A DNA stretch of 64,000 nucleotides from Euryodendron excelsum (taxonomy: Eukaryota > Streptophyta > Magnoliopsida > Ericales > Pentaphylacaceae). The stretch covers positions 56,816,683 to 56,880,682 of the forward strand of contig CM065377.1 in NCBI GenBank assembly GCA_033060915.1. The letters run 5' to 3'. The position numbers and the translations under genes were made by a program. Below the pieces are notes generated by a model. The model ran no database searches, was not told the DNA's origin, and saw only the letters and a list, made by a program, of their open reading frames with translations. Shown piece after piece: positions 1 to 11,520 of the stretch; within the stretch, counting starts at the first letter, position 1; every line of letters starts with the position of its first letter.

Positions 1-801
1 ACGTCAACTGATCCACCGACGCTGACAGCTGCAGTCGGCAAGGGCTTTGCTTTGGCAGGGGTTCGAACATCAATGCCTAGCTACAACACATGAAGATAGA
101 TGAGAGAGAGACAGAGAGAGAGAGATAGACCGACACAGAGAGACAGAGAGAGACAGAGATAGACGGAGAGAGGTCTTACGTGACGTTGGCTGACAGAGGG
201 CGACGACGTCGACGGCCAGCCACAGCACAACGAGGGAAGAGGACAATCCGGATCCCGATCGACTGAGGATTGAGTTACAGCTGCAAATTAGAGGGAAAGA
301 GGGAAGAGCAGCTCTGCGGTTGGAAGTATACGTCGGCGGCCAGGCAGAGCACCGTGAGGGAAGAGGAGAATCCGGATTCCGATCGACGTGAGGATTCACT
401 TCCAGCTGGAAATTTGAGGGAAAAAGGGAAGAGGGGCTTGCGGCTGTGGCTGAAATATACCAACAGAGGTCGATCGATCGAAATAGAGGAAAAAGGGGGA
501 AAAAAAAAAGATACGAAACTACGCCGTTTTACCTCCAAAACGACGCCGTTTTGACAAAAATTTTTGCCACTGCAGACACGGTCGCAAATAATCTGTGGCA
601 AATGGGGGGGTCGCGACTGACCACATAAAACGACGTCATTTTACTCCGTTTTACCGACTGCAAGTAGCCGTCGCAAATAGAATGGTCGCAAATAATGTTT
701 TTTGCCTCGGGTTTTTTGCCGTTGCAAATACTAAGCCATTTGCGACGGGAATAGTGGCCGTGGCAAATAATTGGTCGCAAATGACACTTTTTCTTGTAGT
801 G
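1..801. mobile_element. Terminal part of a CACTA (En/Spm-like) DNA transposon, non-coding
   Basis: The segment ends at 801 with CTTGTAGTG, which on the opposite strand reads CACTACAAGAA, the conserved terminal inverted repeat of plant CACTA elements. Inside the end lie repeated short motifs typical of CACTA subterminal regions: GTCGCAAATAATG-like words near 580, 670, 740 and 770, and ACGCCGTTTT/ACGACGTCATTTT words near 520-650. No transposase is visible and the other end is not in the window, so this is either a non-autonomous copy or the tail of a longer one. The possible 3-bp target duplication (GTA at 802-804) cannot be confirmed without the left end. Confidence 0.75.
97..172. repeat. GA-rich microsatellite
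   Basis: Imperfect GAGA/GACAGA simple repeat inside the CACTA fragment. It creates serine/leucine-rich spurious reading frames on the minus strand. Confidence 0.85.
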
Positions 802-1925
802 GTAGTTACATTTTTTTTATCAAGTCATCCTTCCCATCAACCTCCCCAAGTTATAGCAGTACATTATTGCAATTAGGCTAACTTGTTTCTCGTGATTGAT
901 TGCTTTGGTGCAAATCTTGATCAGCCATGCGAGCTTCATGGTTGTTAATGTTGGCTATGCTTCACTCGCGATCACTATGCCTTTGGAATTCTCTCTCTCT
1001 CTCTCTCTCTGAGAGTTTAAAAAAGAGAGCTACAAGGAAAATGACAATGATCTGATTTGTAGCTGACAACATATATGAGGCTGATGAGTACATAAAAAAA
1101 ATTCAGTCTTAAAAAGAAGGCCAAAATGTAGTTTGATTCCGTTACTAATTCACCAATTTCGGAATTTAATTTCCGATTTTGTACTAGGTTATATTAGCAA
1201 CTTCAGTATTGGGTTACGTAAAGCTAGCACTCTTAATAATATATTAAATCCATCTCAAACTTCAACTCAACCAAACTCCAACCCAACCATATAATTTTCA
1301 AAATTTCCTTTTTCGTTTTTATTTTGATTTTTCATGTTTTCAAAAACAAAAATAATAAAAACTTTGCAATATCGTCGTTTATTTATTTATTTATTTTAAT
1401 GAAAGCGACTAGTTTTTAGAAATAAAATAAAGTATTCACCTATTTCCAGAACCAAAAAACAATAACCGAGATAATAACCAAATAGCTTGCTTTCACCAAA
1501 AATGAGTCCTTGGGTTTGTTTTTGCTGCCAATTGATCTGAATAATGTCCCCTCATAATTCTTAATCAGATACTAGATCAAATCTACTATTGAATTCACAA
1601 CCATATGGTGTAATCAATGCATGACTGGGTCCTTTTGAATCTAATTTATCAAATTTGAAGCTCTTGAATAAATAAATAGAAATTGAAAGTGTTGTAATAG
1701 TACTTAACATACAGAACCACACCTTCTTATTAACACCCCATTTTCATACAAACCAGGAAATTACAACTCCCATCACTTGTAATTATTTTCCAGGCTGTGC
1801 CACACATCACTAGTAATACATACATAAATATGTATATATATATATGTATATAGTATGCTACATATACCAGGTTTCCTCCCTCTACCACACACCACCCCTT
1901 ATTTTTAAAAGCATACTGATTGACT
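802..1925. other. Intergenic, AT-rich; nothing coding seen
   Basis: Between the CACTA end and the 3' end of the dioxygenase gene. It holds a (CT)n tract near 991-1012, A/T-rich low-complexity DNA at 1300-1400 and a TA/TG repeat at 1820-1860. The last part (about 1700-1925) probably contains the 3' UTR of the minus-strand gene, but I see no clear polyadenylation signal. Confidence 0.6.
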
Positions 1926-2787
1926 TCAAGCAGTGTTGTCTTCTCCCTTTTTCAACTTCATATGCTCTAAGAATGACTTCCCATAGAGCTTATGAGAGAA
2001 GAAATCTTTGACGTACTTTTCCATTCCTACTCTTTTGAATAATGGAGGGTTTTGGGGGTTTACAAGGCTAGCTGCAGGTCCAACCTCTGCTTGGAACTTG
2101 GGAAGGAAGAACATTGCAATGGATATTCTCTCTTTTACCGAATTCACCGTTGCCCTGTGCTCAATGCTGTTGTAGAAACCATTGCTAAAAATCTGTAAAT
2201 TCAAAACAATAAATAGAAAGTAATAGTACTTAGAAAGTAAACATAGCATTATATTATCATTCCATATGTTTACCTTCTCATGAATAACAAAAGCGCTGAG
2301 TGTAGAATTTTTTTTACACAAATCGACACTAAATTAGTACGACATGAGTTCACGAGTTTTAGTTTTTTATGTCAAACTTAAAATTCTAAAAGTCAGGATG
2401 TCACATTTTAGGATTTCATTTGTGCAAAAGAATTCTGCAAAAGCAAATATATCTACATAATATGATTTTAAAATGCGGTTACCATATCATTCAATTTGAC
2501 ACGAATGGTATCTTCCTGTAAGGGTTATTTAAATGGCAATTTGACATGAAGTGAAATATAAAAATATAATCAGCAAGTTCATAGTTCCTAGCAGAGTAGA
2601 AAAATTATCTTAGAAGCAAAAAAGAGTTGTTGAGGATTGTGGAACATGAACAATTTGTGCTAGTAGCTACCTACCATTTTTGACATAGAAATTCAACCAC
2701 AGAAAATATTAGACATAGAAGTTAATTTAACCATAGCTAGGGTTTCTATGATCTAGGCCAGATTCAGTATATAAGAAGCCACTTATT

Positions 2788-2848
<61 letters not shown>

Positions 2849-3460
2849 GAAAACCTCTAGAATGTCTCCCACATTAACTACAAAGGCATCTGGGAGGATG
2901 TTCACAGGAATCCAAACCCCATCTCTTTTGACTTGGAAGCCTTCCACTCCATTGACTTGGAGAAGAATGGTGATGCCGGATGCATCGGAGTGGGGCGAAA
3001 ACCCCATGGCCATTTCTGGTTGTGGACATGGAGGATAGTAAGTCATCCTCACTGCTTGCAACCCATCTTCAAACATGTCTTCAATCTCTCTCTTCCCAAT
3101 CTTTAGAGCCTTTGCCATCAACTCAAGAAGTGCCATGGCAAGTTTTTGCAACTCTGATAAGTAAGACTCCAAGGTATCCCTACATGAAGATGCAAAATAA
3201 GGACATAAATATGTACAGATGGAAAATTCTATCGATCCTTACAGAGTTTTTATACAGAAAAATCTATTAAAATGATTTGATAGTAAGATTTTTTTTTTCT
3301 TTTTTAAATTACAATGCAAAATAGTTGTTGTTTGAGTTTGAAATGAAAAGACGACTAAAAATCACATCATTTTATATGTCAATTCTATACAAATTTTTTG
3401 TTAATATAGCATTATTTTAAACATATATGTTTACAGGCATGAACATGTCTATATATCTAC

Positions 3461-3492
<32 letters not shown>

Positions 3493-4286
3493 ATACCTAA
3501 ATGATGAAGGGAGCTCTGGAAGTAGGTGTGCCTTCCTTCTATGGGCAGGGTTGGTTATCATATAAAGCCTATCTGCCCAGTCAACTTTTTGATTTTCTTG
3601 CGTGACCATAGTTTGTCCATACCCTTCAAAATCACCTGGCCTCAGCTTGTATCTCATTTTCTCTTCCAAAGGAAGCTTGTAGAATTCTTCAATTTCATAT
3701 TTCAGTTTCTCCACCAGTGAAGAGCTGACCCCATGGTTCACCAACTACAAATATTAGCACAACTGTTAGTTTCTACTATTATATATATATATATATATAT
3801 ATATCTTCATTCTCTACACACGTCCACACACATATCATGGTTCTACTTCAAATACAAGGGACTGTTTGGCCAGAACATATTAATCCATTTCTCAGAGCAG
3901 CAATTGCATGGTGAAAAACTCATGATGCATGCAAAGGCCCTAAACGATTCAAGTGTGCAGTCACAGTAAGTAAATAAACAAAAGTTCGACCTACATACAT
4001 ACATATATATACATATGTATATGTATATATATATGAGGAAAACCTGAAAGATGCCCCATTCTTTGCATATTGAGTGCAATTTCTCTAGTTGAAAATCAAC
4101 CGCTTCGCCTGCAATTAATTGTTTCATGTCAATAACGGGTATTGTGGGCAAGGAAGTGTCGTATGAGAGAATTGAAGGTTCTTGATCTACGCGAGCGTAG
4201 CGCTGTGGGATGGAAACCACGGGATCTTTGACAAGTTCCTGAACACTAAATGAACTGCAAAGGCTTACTGGTTTTGATGTTGCCAT
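1926..4286 (-). CDS. 2-oxoglutarate/Fe(II)-dependent dioxygenase, SRG1-like, four exons
   Basis: Exons on the minus strand: 4286-4044, 3744-3497, 3179-2855 and 2192-1926, all introns GT-AG, summing to 1083 nt (360 aa plus stop), close to the usual length of SRG1-like enzymes. The N-terminal DIOX_N domain occupies about residues 50-160 (IPVIDM, then WGIFQ at the first splice and LVNHGV after it). The catalytic domain follows YYPPCPQPE. Iron ligands are H227 and D229 (SPHSDASG) and H284 (IEHRATVNS); the 2-oxoglutarate-binding R294-x-S296 is in KERIS. All key residues are intact, so the enzyme is probably active, cytosolic and soluble. Family members hydroxylate, demethylate or desaturate specialised metabolites; the substrate cannot be read from sequence. 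Splice phases agree at every junction (the second junction splits an Arg codon). Confidence 0.93.
2789..2845. repeat. (AG)n microsatellite at the 5' end of intron 3
   Basis: About 28 perfect AG units. In the sense of the gene this is (CT)n beginning about ten bases inside the donor site of intron 3 (donor at 2854/2853). Confidence 0.95.
3469..3491. repeat. (GA)n microsatellite at the 5' end of intron 2
   Basis: Eleven to twelve GA units. In gene sense this is (TC)n starting about five bases inside the intron 2 donor (3496/3495). Confidence 0.93.
3779..4036. repeat. (AT)n-rich microsatellites within intron 1
   Basis: Intron 1 (4043-3745) has an alternating TA tract at 3779-3804 near its 3' end and a mixed ACAT/ATAT tract at about 3993-4036. 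The latter begins about eight bases inside the donor site. Confidence 0.85.
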
Positions 4287-4324
4287 TGCTTAGAAGTGCA
4301 GTTACAGAAGCACCTTAAGATGGG

Positions 4325-4336
4325 TATTTATATAGA
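4325..4336 (-). promoter_or_regulatory. TATA box of the dioxygenase gene
   Basis: On the minus strand the sequence reads CTATATAAATACC, a canonical plant TATA box, about 40-50 bp upstream of the ATG (4286-4284). That places the start of transcription near 4300 and gives a very short 5' UTR. The upstream side of the box abuts the MITE that begins at 4344. Confidence 0.6.
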
Positions 4337-4340
4337 AATA

Positions 4341-5089
4341 TAAGGCTATGTTTGGATGGAAGAAATGGAAAAATAAAGTGGAAATATCGATCATTTCCGG
4401 TTATTTTCATTCTGTCGTTTGGGTGCGTCCAGGAAATAGAGTGTAATTCCAGGTTACCTTTCTAAGATGAAATTGAGATTATCAACTAATGCTATATGCT
4501 ATATATGTTTGGATTCTGGAAAGGAAATGAAATTACAAATAAATATTCACTTTTTATGGCCATAACCAAACCAAAATAAAATAATTTTTTTGGACAAATA
4601 CTAATTCAATTTCTTTTCGTTTTCTAACCCAACAATAAATAAATAAATTTAGTTTTTTTTTTACTTGATTTGGTATTTTATGAATAACCAAATCAAAAAT
4701 TAAAATTTTTGCAAACACTTATTTATTTTCTTTTCTTTTACCCAATCCAACAAAAAAAATAAATAAAATTTAATTTCTTTCACTTTATGTTTTTTTTTAT
4801 TTTTTTCCTTTCATTTTTCTTTTCGTCCCCAAGTTCAATATCCAAACATAGTGTAAGTAAGAATCTCACTTACATTACCTTTTATGGGAATCTCAAGCTT
4901 CAACATCCAAAGTGTAAAACAGAAACATTAGCCCAAATTATTGAAGTTATACCATTTTCTTGTATAAAAATATTGGCTTATCCAAACAGTTAAATTGCAT
5001 TAACTAAGACTCGTATTACTAGCAACAAGGTTGTCGGTAATGAGGTTCTCAACTCTTTCCTTTAATGCCATTATCCAAACATAGCCTAA
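4341..5089. mobile_element. PIF/Harbinger (Tourist-like) MITE with TAA target duplication
   Basis: Perfect 14-bp terminal inverted repeats GGCTATGTTTGGAT (4344-4357) and ATCCAAACATAGCC (5073-5086), flanked on both sides by TAA (4341-4343 and 5087-5089), the target duplication of PIF/Harbinger elements. About 743 bp, very AT-rich, no transposase. Internal copies of the TTTGGAT terminal word (near 4507, 4840 and 4979) suggest a composite or internally rearranged element. It lies directly upstream of the dioxygenase TATA box. Confidence 0.75.
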
Positions 5090-5349
5090 ATGTTTAATAT
5101 TCATATATCGAGAAAAACATTTATTGAACATAGTTTCTATGTTGTATTAACCGAATCTTCTCAAAAGAGCCTTTCTCTGGCAAGGTTCTGTCTATCTCGT
5201 AAGAGAAGCGGCTGTAGACACAGCGGTAATGAATGTACGTAGATTAGGTAATTTCTAGAAAACAGAAAGAAAATATATTTTATTAAAGTATTGCTGAAAA
5301 TATTTAGGAGAACATACACTAATATTCATGGCTTGGCACTGAGAGTGAG

Positions 5350-5547
5350 GGCCGTTTAGTATAATTTTTTTTTAACTATTTTTGTTTTGCTTTTGTGATT
5401 TAAAAGTAAAACAAATTATTTTTTTTTTACTTTTTTATTTTTATAAACTAAAGATAAGTAACAAAAAGTAATAAAAAAAATAAAATTTTTTATCTTTTCT
5501 TTCATAAACTAAAAAAAATAAGACAAAAACTCCTTACCAAACAGGCC
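5350..5547. mobile_element. Short MITE-like element
   Basis: GGCCGTTTAGTA at 5350-5361 pairs imperfectly with TACCAAACAGGCC at 5535-5547, and the interior is T/A-rich low-complexity DNA. No convincing target duplication, so the class is not assigned. Confidence 0.4.
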
Positions 5548-5857
5548 AGGCCTCTATATGACTGTCCAAGTAGAAAATGATGTATAGGGGTTCGTGGAAA
5601 TTTCATACAAGTTGATATGACGAGAATTCCATTCAAAGTTGATATGACATAATACAGACACGTTTAAATAAATGGCATGAAGAATGGTAGTCACTTTGTA
5701 GAATATGGGTGAAAAATGCCAATGCAAAGTAGGTTCTTCCCCTGCTAAGCAAGTTCCATAAGTGTGTTCAAGACTCATTTATTAGGCACCTCGCCAGACA
5801 CCAACATTTCTCTATTTAGAATAGTTATTAGCTTTGACTAGTTCTAAAAATTATAAA
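5548..5857. other. Intergenic, no feature seen
   Basis: Unique-looking AT-rich DNA. An open frame on the minus strand (5554-5778) has no recognisable domain and is not called. Confidence 0.5.
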
Positions 5858-7450
5858 ATAGAGTTAGTATTTCGCAAAAGTATGGGAGTTGCAATGAAGT
5901 ATAAATCGGTAATTCGGTATTGTTCTCTTCCAAGAGACCTAGCTAAATATAGGCTCTAGCACTCAACTCACGCTAACCTAGTCTAGGATTGAATTGCAAT
6001 TATGTGGAGAATTGGATATAAAATAAAAGAAAAAAATAAAAGGACCGAAAATCTTTAGGATTTTGATTTACTAAACTAGTGCAATAAAAATTAAAGCAAT
6101 TAACTAGGCAATTGATTTAAATGTAAAGTAATTAAAATGGAAAGCTTGGATATGATTGATTCAATCCACCAATTCACAACAAGAATTTCAATAGAGAATT
6201 TTCATAACTCAAATCAAGAATCACACCATGAATTCTTGATTCGAAATATTTTGACCATAAAATCTTGAGTTCTTATTTAGTTGAGTGTAGGGATTAAACC
6301 AATTAATAGAACCCTAGAAGCAAACCTTATAAATGTGCAAGATTTATACCAATTGTTGAATTGTGCATAGATATTACCAAATAGGTTATGAATCTAAGTT
6401 TTCGAATAAATCCAATACCCAACCAAATAGAGCTATACAAATCTATGAATAAAACTTTGAAGTTCATGAATCCCTATTGAAATAATTGAAAATCCTTGGT
6501 GGATCTTCACAATCACACCCAATAGATGTTTAGCTACTAGAATTCATAATAAAGAGTATAAATGAAGGTAAATCTAATATTAAACTAAGTAAAACTAGTG
6601 TTTGGTTGCTAAGAAAGTGAGAGAAAATGACAAGAAAGTGAAGGAAAATATATTACAATGAAAGAAAGTTACAATTTCTACTCATACATTAACATTACAA
6701 ACAAAAATCTAAGCTAAAAATACACAAAAATATAAAAACCAACATTTGAGGAACCTCTCATGCTGCCCCCTTGGCTGCTACAAACCCAAAAAATCTTCCT
6801 CCTTTTCATTTTTTCGAACAACAAAACTTTTAAGCTCCAGATCTGTATCGACCTATCGATCGGCACTGTTCATCGATTGATCGGCCAATCGAACGGTGAT
6901 TGTAGTGTTCGATCGGTCAATTCACTGTTTTTACTGTTCACGGGTACTATTCACTGATCGATTGGCACTGTTCACCGATCGAACGGTAAAACAGCCTCTC
7001 TAAAGTTTGCCAGACTGATCGATCGGTTACTATTCACCCATCCACCTTGAAGCTTAATTTTGACCACCTTAGAGGCCGATTCAGCCGATGCACATTAGAC
7101 GACAAATTGTAGCTCTTGAAGTTTTCTTTTCAATGGCACAAAAATCAGCTTAATTGGACATCGGAGTAGAAAGATATGGCCAGAATACCGAGACGGGTTT
7201 GAATTTTCGTGACCAATTTATTCGCCTTGAACCCGCTTTGATTATTCTTGCTTTCTTTTTGCCTTTATTAGCTTATATAACCTACAAAGCACACATAAAA
7301 CATAATTAAACAAATATCTAACTAAAATAAAAAAATTAACACTAATATAAATCTAACAAAGTGTAAATTAAGAGCTTATAATTATACTTTAGGGTGTAAT
7401 TAAGCTTAACATTAACATACTAGTACAAGACATTTTAGAAACTAATAATT
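5858..7450. mobile_element. Probable LTR-like retroelement segment, non-coding
   Basis: The composition and word order resemble the non-coding region at 41272-42600: a start with paired words about a cut or loop, strings such as GAATTTCAATAGAGA, and oligo-A/T runs. It then contains a cluster of GATCGATCGG-type palindromes (6846-7030) and a long stretch ending near 7450. I infer a solo or partial LTR of an Athila-like family. No partner LTR, PBS or coding region is visible, so the edges are approximate. Confidence 0.35.
6846..7030. repeat. Cluster of GATCGATCGG/CGATCGAACGG palindromic words
   Basis: At least seven copies of short self-complementary words (ATCGATCGG, CGATTGATCGG, CGATCGAACGG) alternate with ACTGTTCA and ACTATTCA spacers over about 185 bp. 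Confidence 0.7.
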
Positions 7451-7548
7451 TCACATCTTGACCGACAGACCCTGTTTGATTAGCTGAGGTGACAACATCA
7501 TGTAACAAATGCTCGCATAGCGCCCCCATGCACTTGCATTTTCTGGTA

Positions 7549-7954
7549 GTTATCAGAACCGAATCAAATCGAATAGTTTAACCGAGAATTGGACTTTTAG
7601 TCGATACAATTTAATTAATTTATTAAAAATGCATATGAATCGGTTAATTTTTTTTAAAAATTGACCAGTTCAACTAGCCAGTTCAATTGAAAAAACTAAT
7701 CATTAGCTTTGACTTTTCAAATAATTTCAAAATTTTAAGTTTATATTAAGATGAAGACTTAAATTTGTGACTAGCATGAAAAGTTTGACCACTTTACTAT
7801 CAAACCATTGCTTGATTGGTGATTAATGTTATCGTATTTAATATATATAGGTTATATAATAAGTAAAAAATATATAACACTATAATATTAGTTGAACTAA
7901 TAAATCGAAAATCAATACTTTGACTAATTCAATATTTGATTTGATTCTAATAAC
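7549..7954. mobile_element. MITE-like element with about 23-bp imperfect inverted ends
   Basis: GTTATCAGAACCGAATCAAA at 7549-7568 pairs with the reverse complement of TTTGATTTGATTCTAATAAC ending at 7954. The interior is AT-rich and non-coding. I see no clear target duplication, so the superfamily is open. Confidence 0.45.
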
Positions 7955-8138
7955 GATGCTCCAAATATTGGAGCATGCCAACGGAAAGTTTAACTTAAGA
8001 CGCAACATAAAATGTAGATTAGACAAGGTAATCGTTCCGTACCATTAGGCAGGATAGGATTCTCTCTCTCTCATCAGCTTTGCAAACCAATTGATTGTTA
8101 TACATGGAAAGAAAATTTGTATATTATGTGTTATTAAT

Positions 8139-8378
8139 GTTACGTTTGAATTTTGGGTTAATGAATTGAAAAGAAAATACTTATATATTGTTATCTTTTA
8201 TAAGTAACCAAATAAAAAATAAATTTTTTAAGCAAGTACCTATATTTTTTTTTTCTCATTTCTCTAACTCAACATATAAATAAAAAATTTAGCTTTGTTT
8301 TCACTCCATTTTCTTTGTCTTATATCTTTTGTATTCATTTCCAATCCTCTTCACGAATTTAAAATTCAAACATAGTAC
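8139..8378. mobile_element. MITE-like element
   Basis: GTTACGTTTGAATTTT at the left end and AAAATTCAAACATAGTAC at the right form imperfect terminal inverted repeats around an oligo-T/A interior of about 240 bp. The TTTGAA/TTTGGA-type ends resemble those of the Harbinger-type MITE at 4344. Confidence 0.4.
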
Positions 8379-8874
8379 TATAAACGTCTCATTTTAAAAC
8401 CAAAGATTAGTTAGTCATGAAAATAATCAATTATTTACTACACTCTAAAATACCAGTCACCTCAGTTCCAAACAAAAAAGATAAAGAACCCAATATTCAA
8501 AATTGATTGCATTATTTAATACACCCTAAAATGACAAACAGTACTATCAGAAATTATGACTTAAAGCAATTTGGTAACCTTTTGGTTTCCTTGTATGCCT
8601 AGGATGTCTAGGATCTTGGTCTATTTTGTACTTTAGTTTGGTCATATACATGATTTGGTTCATGTGAGATAAGAGATAAGATGAGAATTGGATGTTATAT
8701 CAGTTTTTTTTCTCACCATGAATCTAATTCTTGAATTATTAATACAACTTTCACCCAATACCAAATTGCACAAACGTTTTAACTTTTGGATGCATACATG
8801 CTAAATATTATCTCATTGACAGGGTAAAAATTGTAGGCAATACAATGCACGAGTCTCTCACTACTGCGAATATA

Positions 8875-9325
8875 GAAAGAGTTAGATTTAGACAACCTTA
8901 CTCTCATAAACTCATTTACAGATAGACTGTTTTGTATTTTAAATCATCATACACAAATATAAATAATAAGCCTTATATAATTAACTTAAATTCACATGAA
9001 ATTATGCAAAATTATATTGTCTAATACTCACAAATATAAATAATAAGCCTTATATAATTAACTTAAATTCACATGAAATTTTGCAAAATTATACTGTCTA
9101 ATACACATCTACGCATAATCTCAATAATTACATTATGTGTGAGAGAGAGGTACGGAAAGAGTTAGATTTAGACAGCTTTAGTACTCCCTATTTCCATGTT
9201 TTTGAGTCATGACACCCAAATATAACTAATCAGCCTTATATAACGAACTTAAGTTCACCTGAAATTATGCAAAATTCTATTTTCGAATACACTTCATAAT
9301 CTCCATAAATGCATTCACAGAGAGA
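8875..9325. repeat. Local tandem duplications (77-bp unit inside a larger diverged repeat)
   Basis: A 77-bp unit starting CACAAATATAAATAATAAGC is duplicated in tandem (8952-9028 and 9029-9105) with only a few differences. A larger, more diverged copy follows (about 9155-9290), again starting with GAAAGAGTTAGATTTAGACA as at 8876. So a roughly 280-bp block was duplicated first and part of one copy was duplicated again recently. Confidence 0.75.
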
Positions 9326-10671
9326 CAGAGGTGGTTGTGGAAGTTAATTATCAAACAGTACCATCACATGCAGAAACCCTATTGATGGAGCACTTGTCCA
9401 TCAACTTCTCTGCGCCTCGTTTTCAAACATGTGCAAGGTCTTCAATTATTTGGTACATCAAATTTTCAAAGGGGAAGAAAAAGAAAGGAAAGCTGATGAC
9501 TGTCGATGTCATCATAAGCTGATTTTTTCATTAACAGGCAATTACTTCTTGAACAGGTCTTGATTGGTTCATGCATGTACTATATTTTAGTCGTTTTACT
9601 TGTTACATCATGCAGGCATTTTCCAAGCTGTATAGTTTAAAACGTGTGCTTAATTGTGAAAATTTGGATTTTTCGTACCCAATAATGGTTTTAGGTACGG
9701 TATCTTGCAAATCTCAGCTTTTGAATTAAAAATAGAAAAAAATCTGATAATTGAATGAGAATCTTTGTAAAACCGGCCTCGATTTCGAGATGGTTTTGAG
9801 GAAAAAAAATTGATAAAAATTTAGTTAACACTGGAACGGATAATAATAACTAAAAATGTTACCACAGTAACTACTCCTTATAATTATAGTTAAGATTAAT
9901 TATAACAATACCCATCAAACTACGTTCAATATTACTAAATTTTTTTAAATTCTAAAACGTAATATATTGACTCTCTGAATTATTAAAATGCAAAGGAGAA
10001 GATACCTAATTCTTACTTCTTTGACCTTAACAAGTTCGTTCCCTTTTTGTTCTTGTTTTCTAATTTAATAAATAAAAAGTTTTTAAAAATTATCAAAAAA
10101 TTAGTTAGAATCCCATCCAACATAACCCCTTCTATTAGTAATATATTCGCAGTCTGTTAGAAAAATAGATAAAAAAATTATTATGTGACTTACACACATT
10201 CACAGAAGTATGATTTTTTACAAAATTGGTATTCTCTTTTTATAATAATTGTTTAATGACTAAAATATCTCTTTGATTACCTCTATAGTTACATGTCATT
10301 TCAAAGGGTATTTTAGTCGTTGACAATTATTATAATAAGAAAAAGTCAATTTATGATATAAATTCATACTTTCATGACCATGTGCGCTCAAGTCATATTG
10401 TAATTTTTTCTTTATTTTCCTATCAGATTGTTAATAAAAGATGTTAATTGATACAAATTAATAATTTATGAGATCAATATGTAATGTTTTAGAATTTAGA
10501 AGAGTGTATTGATACTAAATCTTGGTTCAAAGACGTTATAATTAGCCTTGTAATTAGTACATTATGTGACCACTTGGAGTAGTAATGCAAAATATGACCC
10601 ACTCGATTTACCGATACCCAAAGCTGCTACTTGGATACCGTAGGCGTTCTCTAGAATTTTCTATGAAAGCA
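9326..10671. other. Intergenic, AT-rich; nothing coding seen
   Basis: Short open frames only (for example 9331-9522), without domains or plausible codon use. No repeat ends recognised. Confidence 0.5.
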
Positions 10672-10965
10672 TGAGTTTAGCCTGAAATTATTGATCTATT
10701 ATGTGATCGATAAAATTAGCACGTTTTTTGATTGAGACAATGCAATTGCAGCCGGGGCATAGATATGACATTCAAAAGTCAAAAAAAGCCAAGCCACATG
10801 AGTGATGAAAATTTCCTGAAAGAGAAAGTTAGCCAAATCAATTAATGGTTAGAAACTTAGGACAACAGTACTGTGAAACAACGTAATATTTATTGGAGGG
10901 TCATATATTACAGAAGGGTCTATATTGATGATGCTGATGTGCTGCCCGTATAGTTAGCATTTGAA
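10672..10965. repeat. Diverged duplicate A (partner near 12345-12620)
   Basis: The segments 10680-10870 and 12370-12560 share order and many words: AAATTATTGATCTATTAT/AAATTATTGGTCTATTAT, GCAGCCGGGGCATAGA/GCTGCTGGGGCACAGA, and ATTTCCTGAAAGAGAAAGTT/ATTTCCTGGAAGAAAAGTTT. This is an old local duplication of non-coding DNA about 1.7 kb apart. Confidence 0.6.
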
Positions 10966-10980
10966 AAATAACCACAATAG

Positions 10981-11520
10981 TTGTGTTTGGAACTGGATGA
11001 AGGGAAGAGAAAGGAAAGGTACGGAAAAATAAAAGGCAGAAAGTGTAGCAACTTTTTCGTGTTTGGTTTTGCTAATTTTTTGTGTTTGGTTCTGCTAAGA
11101 AAAAGAAAAAAAAAATGAGAAGAAAAATAATTTTTCTTTGTTTGGTTTCAAATAATAGAGGAAGGAAAATCATAAGGCAACTTTAACTAATTTCTTCCCC
11201 AACTTTTGGAGTCAAAATTTACATTATGTTTGGAGCTTGTGAAAGGGAATGGAAGAAAAAGAGAAATAGTAAAAAAATTATTTTTTTAACTTTTTCTATT
11301 TGATTTTGTAAAAAAAATAAAAAAAAAAGTTAAACGAAAACCCTTCCCTTTATTTTTAAATTCAAATAAAAGATAAAAGAAACTAGAGAGAGAGTGTGTG
11401 TGATTACTTTTTCTCCCATTTCATTCGTAGATGGAACCAGACATAGAGAGTAAATAAAATAGTTATTTTTCTTTATTTTCATGCTCTTCTCTTCCCTTTC
11501 ACAGGTTTCAAACACGTTGT
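10981..11520. mobile_element. MITE-like element with long imperfect inverted ends
   Basis: TTGTGTTTGGAACTGGATGA followed by AGGGAAGAGAAAGG (10981-11014) pairs with the reverse complement of CTCTTCTCTTCCCTTTCACA and GGTTTCAAACACG (about 11486-11518). A second left-end-like word, ATGTTTGGAGCTTGTGAAAG, at 11226 suggests two related elements back to back or one inside the other. Non-coding. Confidence 0.45.

Noticed and set aside
70..601. Several open frames of about 100 aa in the GA-rich start
   Set aside because: They are translations of simple repeats and CACTA subterminal DNA; no domain, no splice context.
9331..9522. 63-aa open frame
   Set aside because: Lies next to tandem repeats, ends in Lys-rich low-complexity, no homology that I recognise.
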